A stretch of 64,000 nt of DNA, taken from Shimia sp047124445. GTDB lineage: Bacteria > Pseudomonadota > Alphaproteobacteria > Rhodobacterales > Rhodobacteraceae. The notes below the pieces were generated by a model. The model saw nothing but the letters and a program-made list of their open reading frames with translations. It was not told the DNA's origin and made no database searches. The stretch's first letter is position 1; each line of letters begins with the position of its first letter. The DNA lies in assembly GCF_047124445.1 (NCBI RefSeq), contig NZ_CP138921.1, forward strand, positions 1,922,001 through 1,986,000, given 5' to 3'. Positions 52,933-61,477 of the stretch are shown here, piece by piece. The position numbers and the translations under genes are program-made.

Positions 52933-53439
52933 CTATTTGATCTCATATGGGTCTGCCAGACCCATTTTGCCAAGTATGGTGGTCTCTAAACCTTCCATCA
53001 AAGTGGCATCTTTGTCACGCACATGATCGTAGCCCAGCAAATGCAAAGTGCCATGCACCATCAAATGGGTGACATGATCGGCCATTAGTTTGCCCGCTGC
53101 CTCGGCTTCCCGCGCGCAGGTGTCATAAGAAATCGCGATGTCGCCAAGCTCCTCCGGCATCCCCGGAAAACTCTGCTCCGGCAGCGCGGGCACATCACCA
53201 TCGACGTCCACACCCCGCTCTTCGCTCGGCCAGCTCAACACATTGGTGGCTTTGTCCTTGTCACGAAAATCGGCGTTCAACTCGGCAATGCGCATGTCAT
53301 CACAGGCCAGCACAGCAATTTCGAAGATCTCGGAAGCCATACCAAGATGGGCCAACACCGCCTGCGCTGCGGTTTCGGCCAGTTCCTCAAACGCCACCGC
53401 GTTCCAGCGGTCGTCTTCAATAATGGTATCGGTCAGCAT
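52933..53439 (-). CDS. ybeY: Endoribonuclease YbeY, 16S rRNA maturation
   Basis: A 168-residue metalloprotein acting in 16S 3'-end processing and ribosome quality control. The zinc motif is HGTLHLLGYDH (HGxLHLxGxDH). DIAISYDTCAREAE and NADFRDKDKATNVLSWP are also conserved. It lies between phoH and corC, the usual order. Confidence 0.95.
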   Translation of the reverse strand: MLTDTIIEDDRWNAVAFEELAETAAQAVLAHLGMASEIFEIAVLACDDMRIAELNADFRDKDKATNVLSWPSEERGVDVDGDVPALPEQSFPGMPEELGDIAISYDTCAREAEAAGKLMADHVTHLMVHGTLHLLGYDHVRDKDATLMEGLETTILGKMGLADPYEIK

Positions 53440-53506
53440 TGTCCCTGCGCTGTTTGGGGGCTGACGGCCCCCACACCCCCGTGGATATTTTTAGCCAAAT
53501 GAAGGG

Positions 53507-54547
53507 TCAGGACTTAGCGTCCTTATCTTTCAGCGCCCGCATGGCATCGGCGTCATAGGCTTTGATGATGGCGGCCACAAGCGGGTGACGCACCACGTCA
53601 TCAGCTGTGAAGTAGTTGAAGCTGATGTTGGGGATATTGCTCAGCAGCCGCTCCGCATCTTTCAGCCCTGAAGGCACGCCACGCGGCAAGTCGATCTGGC
53701 TGCGGTCGCCGGTGATCACCATCCGGGAGCCTTCGCCCAGACGGGTCAAGAACATCTTCATCTGCATGGTGGTGGCGTTCTGCGCCTCATCCAGCACCAC
53801 AAACGCGTTGGACAGGGTCCGCCCCCGCATAAAGGCCAGCGGCGCGATTTCAATCTTTTTCTCTTCGATCAGCTTGCCCAACTGTTTGGCGGGCAGGAAA
53901 TCATTCAGCGCGTCATAAAGCGGCTGCATGTAGGGATCGACCTTGTCTTTCATGTCACCGGGCAGATAGCCAAGCTTCTCGCCTGCCTCCACGGCAGGAC
54001 GCGACAGAATAATCCGATCCACCTGCCCCGAAATGAACATGCTCACGCCAACGGCAACCGCCAAATAGGTCTTGCCGGTGCCCGCCGGCCCGATGCCAAA
54101 GGCCAGTTCATTGTCAAACAGCGACAGAACATAGGCTTTTTGCGCATCGGTGCGCGGCTCGACCAGCTTTTTTCGTGTCTTGATCTCAACCGTGCCGCCT
54201 TTGAACATCTCCATCTGATCGCCGTCACGCACGCCGGTGTCCTCCTCGGAGCCACCCATGCGAATCTCGCGATCAATGTCGCCGCCTTCGACCGACTTGC
54301 CACTTTCCAGCCGCGTATAGAGCGCGGTCAGCACCTCGGCCGCCTCGCTCTGGGCCGCCTCTTCGCCATGAATGTCGAGCAGGTTTCCCCGTCGCAGGAT
54401 CTGCACCCCCAGCTTCTGCTCTATATCCGCAAGGTTGCGATCATATTCGCCGCAAAGCTCGATCAGCAGTCGGTTGTCCGGAAATTCCACCGAGGTCTTT
54501 TTCGGTGCATCGGATGAAGGCGGTGGGGTCATGGTGCCAGTGGGCAA
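53507..54547 (-). CDS. phoH: PhoH-family ATPase (YbeZ)
   Basis: A 346-residue protein with an N-terminal KH-like region and a PhoH ATPase domain. Walker A is GPAGTGKTYLAVA, Walker B is AFVVLDEAQNAT, and RMVITGDRSQIDLPRG follows. It acts with YbeY as an RNA-helicase-like partner. The start appears to be TTG at 54547, because AGGAG lies 6 bases upstream; an ATG five codons later (54532) has no such site. The gene heads the phoH-ybeY-corC-lnt block. Confidence 0.94.
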   Translation of the reverse strand: MPTGTMTPPPSSDAPKKTSVEFPDNRLLIELCGEYDRNLADIEQKLGVQILRRGNLLDIHGEEAAQSEAAEVLTALYTRLESGKSVEGGDIDREIRMGGSEEDTGVRDGDQMEMFKGGTVEIKTRKKLVEPRTDAQKAYVLSLFDNELAFGIGPAGTGKTYLAVAVGVSMFISGQVDRIILSRPAVEAGEKLGYLPGDMKDKVDPYMQPLYDALNDFLPAKQLGKLIEEKKIEIAPLAFMRGRTLSNAFVVLDEAQNATTMQMKMFLTRLGEGSRMVITGDRSQIDLPRGVPSGLKDAERLLSNIPNISFNYFTADDVVRHPLVAAIIKAYDADAMRALKDKDAKS

Positions 54548-54662
54548 TCACATCTCCTGTGAAGAAGGTTATAGCCCCATGGTGCCAAGTTGCGCCGGGA
54601 GTCGCAAGCGTGAGGGCGTGAATTTTCCGTGACGGGCACACAGCAAAACTCTCGCTGCAAAG

Positions 54663-54693
54663 AAAAAGGTCGCCGAAAACCTCCGGCGACCTT
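54663..54693 (-). terminator. Terminator after the small lipoprotein gene
   Basis: On the minus strand AAGGTCGCCG and CGGCGACCTT form a 10-base-pair stem, followed by TTTCT. It ends the OmpA-like/lipoprotein transcript before phoH. Confidence 0.88.
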
Positions 54694-54717
54694 CCCAAAA
54701 TTCTCAGGCGATGTGGA

Positions 54718-55017
54718 TCAGATCCAGTCGCCGATGCCCGCGCCCTGTTTGAACGGGCCGGTGGCCACGCCGGGAGGGGCTGCACCGGAGCATACTGGCT
54801 TGCCATAGGGATCCAGACGCTGGGACAGGTAGCCTTCGACGCCGTCGTCGATGATCCAGTGGTCACAGCCGTTGGGATCCACCCAGACACCGGCAATCAG
54901 GTTGCTCAGGTGGCCATCGTCGGTGAAGTTGTCCACGGTCTTATCGACCTTGTTGTCGATGCAGGCCGACAGGCTGACTGCGGCACCGAGAAGCAAAACG
55001 CTTTTGGTCAGTTTCAT
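54718..55017 (-). CDS. Small lipoprotein with a VWVDPxGCxHW motif
   Basis: A 99-residue protein. The lipobox is LSAC (signal ends VSLSA-C), so it is a lipoprotein. The core GVWVDPNGCDHWIIDDGVEG, then a PVCSG end, is nearly repeated in the adjacent OmpA-like protein (VWVDPDGCEHWVMDDGVEGY...PVC). The two Cys are likely disulfide-bonded. The role is unknown; the shared motif suggests the two proteins bind the same partner. Confidence 0.78.
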   Translation of the reverse strand: MKLTKSVLLLGAAVSLSACIDNKVDKTVDNFTDDGHLSNLIAGVWVDPNGCDHWIIDDGVEGYLSQRLDPYGKPVCSGAAPPGVATGPFKQGAGIGDWI

Positions 55018-55029
55018 ATCGCCTCTCCC

Positions 55030-55605
55030 TTAGCGCAGACAGATGATTTCAACACGGCGGTTCTCCGCCATGCCGGCCGCGGTGCGGTTGGTCGCACGTG
55101 GCATACGCTCGCCATAGCCGCGCACGTCAGCCACACGGGCGCCGGTGCTGCGGGCCACTTTGGCCACCGCATTTGCGCGATTGTAGCTCAAACGCATGTT
55201 GTAGTCGTCGCTCGCGCGGCTGTCGGTGTGACCGGCAATGATAAAGGCCGACGCGGTGGAGCTGTTAAAGAACTCTGCCAGACGTTGACGGTTGGCCGAG
55301 TTGATCGCGTATTTGTCGGTGGCAAAGAACTGGTCGGAGTTCATCACACCACAGACATTGCCGCGACGGCACACAGGGATGCCCTGACGGTTCACATGCG
55401 GGGTCATATACCCTTCCACACCGTCGTCCATCACCCAGTGCTCGCAACCATCCGGATCAACCCAGACAGTTGGAACATACGGTTGGCCCAGAACAGTGCG
55501 TTGGTTTTGGGCCGCAGCGGGCTGAGCAATGGCCAGAAGTGCAACACAGGCAGCCGCCGCACCTCCAAGCGCCGCCCGCGCCATTTTTTTGGTTTTGATC
55601 GCCAC
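55030..55605 (-). CDS. OmpA-family envelope protein
   Basis: A 191-residue protein with a signal peptide (ending about AAAQ). A VWVDPDGCEHWVMDDGVEGY segment and a CRRGNVC pair precede the OmpA/MotB peptidoglycan-binding domain. In that domain IIAGHTDSRASDDYNMRLSY and NRTAAGMAENRRVEI carry the diaminopimelate-binding Asp and Arg. The start is GTG at 55605, with GGAGAGG 8 bases upstream. It lies 12 bases before the lipoprotein gene, so the pair forms an operon inserted between miaB and phoH. Confidence 0.88.
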   Translation of the reverse strand: MAIKTKKMARAALGGAAAACVALLAIAQPAAAQNQRTVLGQPYVPTVWVDPDGCEHWVMDDGVEGYMTPHVNRQGIPVCRRGNVCGVMNSDQFFATDKYAINSANRQRLAEFFNSSTASAFIIAGHTDSRASDDYNMRLSYNRANAVAKVARSTGARVADVRGYGERMPRATNRTAAGMAENRRVEIICLR

Positions 55606-55641
55606 AGCGAGTACCTCTCCTATCCCCCGAAAGCCATTTTG

Positions 55642-55836
55642 TTGAAACAGTGTTCTAAATCAAAGCTTTCTATATCCCATCAAGATGCACCGAGTTGCCT
55701 CTCATGTGAAGAAGAAATCCTTAATTCGCGTGGGGCGAGACCTAAAATATGTCCAAAATGTGTCACGCGCGCCCTACTCCAAGCAGAACGCGCGCATCAA
55801 TATTCTCGAATTAACCAAGATTGTTTCCGACGTTAG
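55642..55836 (+). CDS. Candidate small zinc-ribbon protein
   Basis: The gap between the OmpA-like gene and miaB holds a plus-strand frame of about 64 codons with a TTG start (55639 or 55642). It has a CxxC-x15-CxxC pattern, CLSCEEEILNSRGARPKICPKC, and a basic helical tail. Such spacing resembles DksA/TraR-type zinc ribbons. GC is lower than the surroundings. No ribosome binding site and no ATG are seen, and the frame is open upstream, so it could be chance. Confidence 0.3.
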   Translation: MKQCSKSKLSISHQDAPSCLSCEEEILNSRGARPKICPKCVTRALLQAERAHQYSRINQDCFRR

Positions 55837-55843
55837 GTCAATC

Positions 55844-57178
55844 TCAGATCAGCACACCACCTAGGGAGTTGGCCGAGCTCTCCACGATTCTCACCCGCTT
55901 GATGTCGCCAATTTGCCCCGCCGGATCAGCGACATAGACCGCGTGCAGGTAATCTGACTTGCCCACCATCTGCCCGTCCAGACGTCCGGGCTTCTCGTAG
56001 AGCACGTTGACCTCTTTACCGACCATGCTGTCCTGAACTTCTTTCTGCTGCTGGCCCAACAGCGCCTGCAATCGCTGCAAACGGTCGTTGGCCTCAGCTG
56101 GATCCACCAAAGGCCGCTCGGCCGCCGGAGTGCCCGGGCGGGTGGAATATTTGAAGCTATAGGCCTGCCCGTATTTGACTTCGCGGATCAGATCCATCGT
56201 GTCCTGGAAATCCGCTTCGGTCTCTTCCGGGAAGCCCACAATGAAGTCGCCAGACAACAGAAGATCCGGCCGCGCGACGCGAATGCGCTCGATCAGCTTG
56301 ATGTAGCTGTCGCGTGTGTGGCTGCGGTTCATGCGCTTCAGGATCTTGTCGGAGCCCGACTGCACCGGCAGATGCAGATAGGGCATCAGCTTGGAACAGG
56401 TGCCATGCGCCTCGATCAGGTCGTCCATCATGTCATTGGGGTGGCTGGTGGTGAAGCGAATACGCTCCAGCCCGTCGATCTTGTCGAGCTCCCAGATCAG
56501 ACCCGCCAGCGTCATGTCGCCACCGCCATGCGCGCCATGGTAGGCATTCACGTTCTGGCCCAGAAGTGTGATCTCGCGCACACCGCGCTCCACCAAATCC
56601 CGCGCTTCCGTCAGCACGCGGTCCACCGGACGCGACACCTCTGCCCCGCGCGTATACGGCACCACACAGAAGGCACAGAACTTGTCACAGCCTTCCTGCA
56701 CAGTCAGAAACGCGGTGGGCGCCCGCTTGGCCTTGGAACGGCCCTTTAGCTTTTCGAACTTGTCTTCTTCCGGGAAATCCGTGTCCAGCGCTTTCACGCC
56801 TTCTTGGGTTTTGGCCTCCATCTCCGGCAAGCGGTGATAGGCCTGCGGCCCCACCACCAGATCGACCATCGGCTGACGGCGCATGATCTCTTCGCCCTCG
56901 GCCTGCGCCACGCAGCCCGCCACGCCAATCTTCAGGTCCGGCTTGTCCGCCTTCAGCCCCTTGAAACGCCCCAGCTCGGAATAGACCTTCTCGGCAGCCT
57001 TTTCGCGAATGTGGCAGGTGTTGAGCAGGATCATATCCGCATCATCCGGCGTGTCCGTGGTCTCATAGCCGGCACCGCCCATGGCCTCTGCCATGCGCTC
57101 ACTGTCATAGACATTCATCTGGCACCCGTAGGTCTTGATGAAGAGCTTCTTTTTCTCAGCGGTGGTGTTCTCGGCCAT
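55844..57178 (-). CDS. miaB: tRNA-2-methylthio-N6-dimethylallyladenosine synthase
   Basis: A 444-residue radical-SAM enzyme that thiolates A37 of tRNAs. The N-terminal MTTase domain has Cys in TYGCQMNVYDSERM, LNTCHIREKAAEKV and GVAGCVAQ. The radical-SAM cluster is CDKFCAFCVVPYTRG, and a TRAM domain ends the protein. phoH and ybeY follow it in many alphaproteobacteria; here two envelope genes lie between. Confidence 0.97.
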   Translation of the reverse strand: MAENTTAEKKKLFIKTYGCQMNVYDSERMAEAMGGAGYETTDTPDDADMILLNTCHIREKAAEKVYSELGRFKGLKADKPDLKIGVAGCVAQAEGEEIMRRQPMVDLVVGPQAYHRLPEMEAKTQEGVKALDTDFPEEDKFEKLKGRSKAKRAPTAFLTVQEGCDKFCAFCVVPYTRGAEVSRPVDRVLTEARDLVERGVREITLLGQNVNAYHGAHGGGDMTLAGLIWELDKIDGLERIRFTTSHPNDMMDDLIEAHGTCSKLMPYLHLPVQSGSDKILKRMNRSHTRDSYIKLIERIRVARPDLLLSGDFIVGFPEETEADFQDTMDLIREVKYGQAYSFKYSTRPGTPAAERPLVDPAEANDRLQRLQALLGQQQKEVQDSMVGKEVNVLYEKPGRLDGQMVGKSDYLHAVYVADPAGQIGDIKRVRIVESSANSLGGVLI

Positions 57179-57300
57179 GGGACATATCCTGCAGCGGTTT
57201 CAAGGCGCCTCCCTACAGAAAAGCAGGGGCGCTTGCAATGCGCTCGCTTTTAGCGGATTTTGAGCGCAACAAGGACAAAAACACGCAAAATGAGGCGCGC

Positions 57301-58170
57301 ATGACATACGACTCGGTGGAGCAGTTTCTGCGCGAAGGTCAGGCCGATCTGACCAAAGGCCCCGTGGCCCTGATCTTTGTCGAAGACGACATCGAGATCG
57401 AAAGCACGCTCTATCACCACCTCGACCTTGGCTTCAAAAAAGTCGTCGTGTTTATGCCCGCCGCCTTCCCTCTGTCGGACGAACTGGCAGAGCTGTGTCC
57501 GCGCATCACCATGGATGCGCCACGCGGCCAGCCGATGATCGACGCGGTCAACAAAATCATCGAAGCCGCGCCAACCGTTTGGCTCTATTACTGCTTCAAC
57601 GCCGAATACCTGTTCTTCCCGTTTTGTGAGACCCGCGGCATCGGCGAGATGCTGGCCTTCCACACCGAAGAGCAGCGCGACGCGATGCTCACCTATGTGA
57701 TTGATCTCTACGCACCAGACCTGAGCGTCACGCCCAATGCCGTGTCCCTGGAAAACGCACAACTCGACCGCTCCGGCTACTATGCTTTGGCGCGACGGGA
57801 TGCCGACAATCATGACCACCCTAAAGAGCGTCAGCTGGACTTCTTTGGCGGCCTGCGCTGGCGGTTTGAAGAGCACATCCCGGCCAACAAACGCAAGATC
57901 GACCGCATCTCGATTTTCCGCGCCAAACCGGGCCTGCAACTGCGCGATGACTTCACTTTCACGGATGAAGAATACAACACCTTTGCTTGCCCCTGGCACA
58001 ACAACTTAACGGCGGCGGTTTGTTCCTTCCGCACAGCCAAGGCACTCAAGGCCAACCCAGGATCCACTTTCGACATCCATCAATTTGCATGGCACAACTC
58101 CGTGCGCTTTGACTGGCATTCGCGCCAGCTTTTGGATCTCGGCCTGATGGAACCCGGCCAGTGGTTCTAA
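57301..58170 (+). CDS. Conserved protein of unknown function, possible glycosyltransferase
   Basis: A 289-residue cytosolic protein. The opening (GPVALIFVEDDIEIESTLYHHLDLGFKKVVVFMP) is like the nucleotide-binding half of a glycosyltransferase (family 2/92-like), but no DxD motif is evident. Many His, Trp and Phe residues occur in the C-terminal half (FAWHNSVRFDWHSR). The ATG at 57301 is preferred to an upstream start at 57238. Its stop overlaps the next gene by 10 bases, so it is coupled to the phospholipase-like gene. I do not recognise it with confidence. Confidence 0.7.
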   Translation: MTYDSVEQFLREGQADLTKGPVALIFVEDDIEIESTLYHHLDLGFKKVVVFMPAAFPLSDELAELCPRITMDAPRGQPMIDAVNKIIEAAPTVWLYYCFNAEYLFFPFCETRGIGEMLAFHTEEQRDAMLTYVIDLYAPDLSVTPNAVSLENAQLDRSGYYALARRDADNHDHPKERQLDFFGGLRWRFEEHIPANKRKIDRISIFRAKPGLQLRDDFTFTDEEYNTFACPWHNNLTAAVCSFRTAKALKANPGSTFDIHQFAWHNSVRFDWHSRQLLDLGLMEPGQWF

Positions 58171-59699
58171 GAAATCCGACCAGACGCCTCATAGCGCTCC
58201 TGGCGGTCTCAGCCGCCCTCATAGCCTGCGCCAAAGTCCCATTTGACGCCCCGCGCACGCCCTCTTACGCGCTCACCGCCGATGCCTCCTCAGACGCCGT
58301 CAGCCGCGCGGTCTCCGCCCAAACCGGCGCGCAATCCGCCTATTTCGAGCTCACTAACGGCACCGACGCACTCGGGGCTCGCCTGCGCATGATCGAAAAC
58401 GCGCAGCACAGTATCGACATCGCCACCTTCCTGATCAAACCCGACACCGCCAGCAGCATCCTCACCCACCGGCTGTTTGACGCCGCCAACCGCGGCGTGC
58501 GCGTGCGGCTCTTGGTGGATGACGTCTTCACCACCGCCGATGACACCGACCTCGCCGTGCTCGACACGCATCCCAATATCGAAATCCGCATCTTCAACCC
58601 CAGCTCGCGCAACGCACCCAAAGCCATGGGGTTTCTCTGGGATTTCAAACGTGTGAACCGGCGCATGCACATCAAGACCTTTGTCGTCGACAACGACATG
58701 GCGATCATTGGCGGGCGCAACTTTGCGGATGAGTACTACGAACTCAAACCCACCGAGGTCTTTGCCGACTATGACCTCGCGGTCTTTGGCCCCGAGGCGG
58801 CCGAGATCAATCCGATCTTTGACACCTACTGGAACGACGCCTACGCCATTCCCGTCGCCAACCTGCGCGCCAAATCCGCGCCGCAGCCGCCACAAATCAC
58901 GCTGTCGGATTGGGCCTATGACCCCGACAGCCCCGAAGTCGCCGCCTACACCAAAGCGATCAATGCGCCGTACTTGCAAGACATTGCCAACCGCACGGTT
59001 GCACCTTTCCGAGGCACCTCCCGTATCATCGCCGACACCCCGCAAAAACTGCGCAACCCCGAGGGCAAAGGCCCGCACATCTTGGGCGAAGCCTTTTTTG
59101 CCGCCATTGGTGAGGCCAAGTCCCACGTCACCCTAATTAGCCCGTATTTTGTGCCCGAAGACTACGGTGCGCGCTTCTACGCCAATCTGGCCCGCTCCGG
59201 TGTGAAGCTGCGGATCGTGACCAACTCGCTGGCCTCCACCAACCACGCCTATGTGCACGGCGGCTACGCCCGCCACCGCGCCAACCTTCTGGCCGCTGGT
59301 GTGGAACTTTATGAACTGCGTCACGACGCCATCGAAGCGCTCAACCTGACCGACATAGAGAGCCCGCCGCACATCACGCTGCACACCAAGCTCGCCGTGA
59401 TTGATGACACTTCCGTGCTGGTTGGCTCTCTGAACCTCGACCCGCGCTCGATCAAGACCAACGCCGAAATAGGCCTCTTGGTCGAAAGTCCGGCTTATGC
59501 GCGCAGCATCCTGACAAACTTGGATCAAAACCTTGCGGATTTCGCCTACAAGGTTACCGCCGAGGACACAGGTTTGCAGTGGACGCACCAGCCCAAAACT
59601 GTTGCCCCCACAGTGGTCACCAAAGACCCGGATGCGGGCCTCTGGCGGCGCTTCATGTCCGTGCTGCCCCAATGGTTCGGCCTCGAGGGGCTAACTTAG
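58161..59699 (+). CDS. Phospholipase-D-superfamily lipoprotein, cardiolipin-synthase-like
   Basis: A 512-residue protein. GTG start; the signal ends LIAC, a lipobox, so it is probably lipid-anchored. Two HKD motifs are present: HIKTFVVDNDMAIIGGRN and HTKLAVIDDTSVLVGSLN. Length and arrangement match the ClsC/YmdC-type proteins, which make cardiolipin or act on phosphatidylglycerol. ClsC needs a partner protein, and the co-transcribed upstream gene is a candidate. The gene ends in a palindromic element. Confidence 0.87.
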   Translation: MVLRNPTRRLIALLAVSAALIACAKVPFDAPRTPSYALTADASSDAVSRAVSAQTGAQSAYFELTNGTDALGARLRMIENAQHSIDIATFLIKPDTASSILTHRLFDAANRGVRVRLLVDDVFTTADDTDLAVLDTHPNIEIRIFNPSSRNAPKAMGFLWDFKRVNRRMHIKTFVVDNDMAIIGGRNFADEYYELKPTEVFADYDLAVFGPEAAEINPIFDTYWNDAYAIPVANLRAKSAPQPPQITLSDWAYDPDSPEVAAYTKAINAPYLQDIANRTVAPFRGTSRIIADTPQKLRNPEGKGPHILGEAFFAAIGEAKSHVTLISPYFVPEDYGARFYANLARSGVKLRIVTNSLASTNHAYVHGGYARHRANLLAAGVELYELRHDAIEALNLTDIESPPHITLHTKLAVIDDTSVLVGSLNLDPRSIKTNAEIGLLVESPAYARSILTNLDQNLADFAYKVTAEDTGLQWTHQPKTVAPTVVTKDPDAGLWRRFMSVLPQWFGLEGLT

Positions 59700-59795
59700 A
59701 GCGTTTCGAGAAATGATTTAGACACCAGCATCGCAAATGTCCTGAGAGCGCGAAGCGCGGCAAGGTATTTGCGGTCCCACTTTTCTCGAAACGCT
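59700..59795. repeat. 96-bp palindromic element with 14-bp terminal inverted repeats
   Basis: AGCGTTTCGAGAAA (59700-59713) and TTTCTCGAAACGCT (59782-59795) are perfect inverted ends. Inside lie CGCAAAT (59732-59738) with ATTTGCG (59767-59773), and a GCGC-GAA-GCGC hairpin. It looks like an alphaproteobacterial dispersed palindromic repeat, between the convergent phospholipase and quinone-reductase genes; the ends could also work as a terminator. Confidence 0.8.
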
Positions 59796-59800
59796 GCGAG

Positions 59801-60781
59801 TCAGCACTTCACCAACACGGCCCCGGTGCGCCCCCCGGCCTCTACCATCTCATGGGCCGCCGCGGCGTCTTCCAGCGCAAACACATTGGGCGCGTCCAGC
59901 TTCAAAGCTCCATCAGCAAAAGCCCCATGCAGTCGCGCTATCGCCGCCGCCCGTTCAGCCAGTGGCAGGATATAGATCAACGAAATATCCAGCTTCAAAG
60001 CCTTAAACAGCATCGGCCCAAACGGCATTTCCGGCGCCATGTCTTTGGCAGACCCATAGGCCGCAATCGTGCCCAACGGCTTCATCACCTCGGTCAGCAA
60101 CGGCAGGTTTGGCCCTAGCTCTACCTCCACAGCGCGATCCACACCGTCACAAATGGCCAATACATCCTCCGCCAATGTCGGGCTGGCGTAATCAAACACA
60201 TGTGTCGCGCCCGCTGCCTTCACGCGGTCCATATCCCGCGCCCCGCTGGTCGCGATCACCGTCGCCCCGCCCCAGACCGCCAGTTGCACCGCTAGATAGC
60301 CAACCGAGCCTCCGCCACCGGACACCAGCACCGTTTGGCCTGCAACATCGCCACCGCCAAACACCGTCTGCGCCGCCGTCAGCCCCGGAATGCCCATCAC
60401 CGCGCCATCCTCTAACGACACGCCGTCCGGCAAGGCCACCACCTGCTCTGCTGGTACGACGATGTACTCCGCGCAGGTCCCGAACGGCCGCTGCCATTGC
60501 CCATTCCAGAGCCACACACGCTCGCCCAGACGCGCCGCATCTACACCGTCGCCCACCGCCTCAATCACGCCAGCCCCATCGCTGTGCGGCACAATCACCT
60601 CAAACGGCGGTTTGGTCACGCCAGGCCGCGACCCGCTGCGCGCTTTGCAATCTGACGGATTCACGCCGGAAAAAGCCACCCGCACCAACACCTCACCAGC
60701 ACCCGCTGTCGGCGTTGCCATTTCCTCAACCTTCAACACATCCCGCGCTGGCCCAAAGCCCCGCCACGTCACTGCTTTCAT
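59801..60781 (-). CDS. Zinc-less quinone oxidoreductase-like protein (MDR superfamily)
   Basis: A 326-residue medium-chain reductase. The N-terminal GroES-like fold (MKAVTWRGFGPARDVLKVEEM) leads to VLVRVAFSGVNPSDCK. The NADPH Rossmann motif is VSGGGGSVGYLAVQLA. The zinc ligand residues of alcohol dehydrogenase are not seen, consistent with QOR (quinone reductase) proteins. The start at 60781 was chosen because the segment before it is not conserved-like. It is monocistronic. Confidence 0.88.
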   Translation of the reverse strand: MKAVTWRGFGPARDVLKVEEMATPTAGAGEVLVRVAFSGVNPSDCKARSGSRPGVTKPPFEVIVPHSDGAGVIEAVGDGVDAARLGERVWLWNGQWQRPFGTCAEYIVVPAEQVVALPDGVSLEDGAVMGIPGLTAAQTVFGGGDVAGQTVLVSGGGGSVGYLAVQLAVWGGATVIATSGARDMDRVKAAGATHVFDYASPTLAEDVLAICDGVDRAVEVELGPNLPLLTEVMKPLGTIAAYGSAKDMAPEMPFGPMLFKALKLDISLIYILPLAERAAAIARLHGAFADGALKLDAPNVFALEDAAAAHEMVEAGGRTGAVLVKC

Positions 60782-60868
60782 GACACATCCTCCCTGCTTG
60801 GCACCCATGCTGTCACAGGCCCAAATCAAGGACAATTGCTCTCAGAAAGGTTTGACCCAGCGTCGCGC

Positions 60869-61285
60869 TCAGGTCCGGCGCAGGCGGATCACCACGTCGA
60901 TCTTGGAAATCTCCGCGCCCTCAGGCGCACCCGGCAGCCTGGAAATCTCCAGCTCTTCCGCTGGCGCATCGGTCAGCACGCGGTCGTCTTCCCAGAAGAA
61001 ATGTGGATGATCGCCGGTGTTGGTGTCAAAATAGCTCTTGGAGCCATCCACAGTGATTTCCTGCATCAGACCCGCGTCACAAAACGCCCTGAGCGTGTTG
61101 TAAACGGTCGCCAAAGACACGCTATCGCCATGCTCGCGCACCGAAGCAAACAGGCTTTCCGCCGTCACATGCCGGTCGTTGCCGTCGCCCACCAACAGGG
61201 CCGCCAGCGCCACACGTTGCCGTGTCGGGCGCAGTCCAGCCGATGCAAGCCATTGGGTGCCGTTGCGAAGTGCCTCAGTGGTCAT
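60869..61285 (-). CDS. irr: Iron response regulator Irr (Fur family)
   Basis: A 138-residue Fur-family repressor. GLRPTRQRVALAALLV is the DNA-binding helix region and LATVYNTLRAFCDAGLMQEI the wing. The heme/metal site region reads TGDHPHFFWEDD; HxHFF is the short motif of Irr rather than the CxxC sites of Fur. Irr represses or activates iron and heme genes through heme-dependent turnover. It is divergent from fabA, a known alphaproteobacterial arrangement. Confidence 0.9.
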   Translation of the reverse strand: MTTEALRNGTQWLASAGLRPTRQRVALAALLVGDGNDRHVTAESLFASVREHGDSVSLATVYNTLRAFCDAGLMQEITVDGSKSYFDTNTGDHPHFFWEDDRVLTDAPAEELEISRLPGAPEGAEISKIDVVIRLRRT

Positions 61286-61477
61286 AAGTCATATCCTGTG
61301 CGTCAGCTGCATATTTAACGCAGACTGCCCCCGTATTTCAAATGAAAATGAGTCGCAAACAAATCCACGCGCCCGCAGCCTCCCTTCTGCCCTCACCTGA
61401 CACTTGCCTTGCAGGGACAGGCTGGCAGGTGATAAAGCAGGCGAAAGCAACACCTAAATGACAAGGGACCACCCAGA

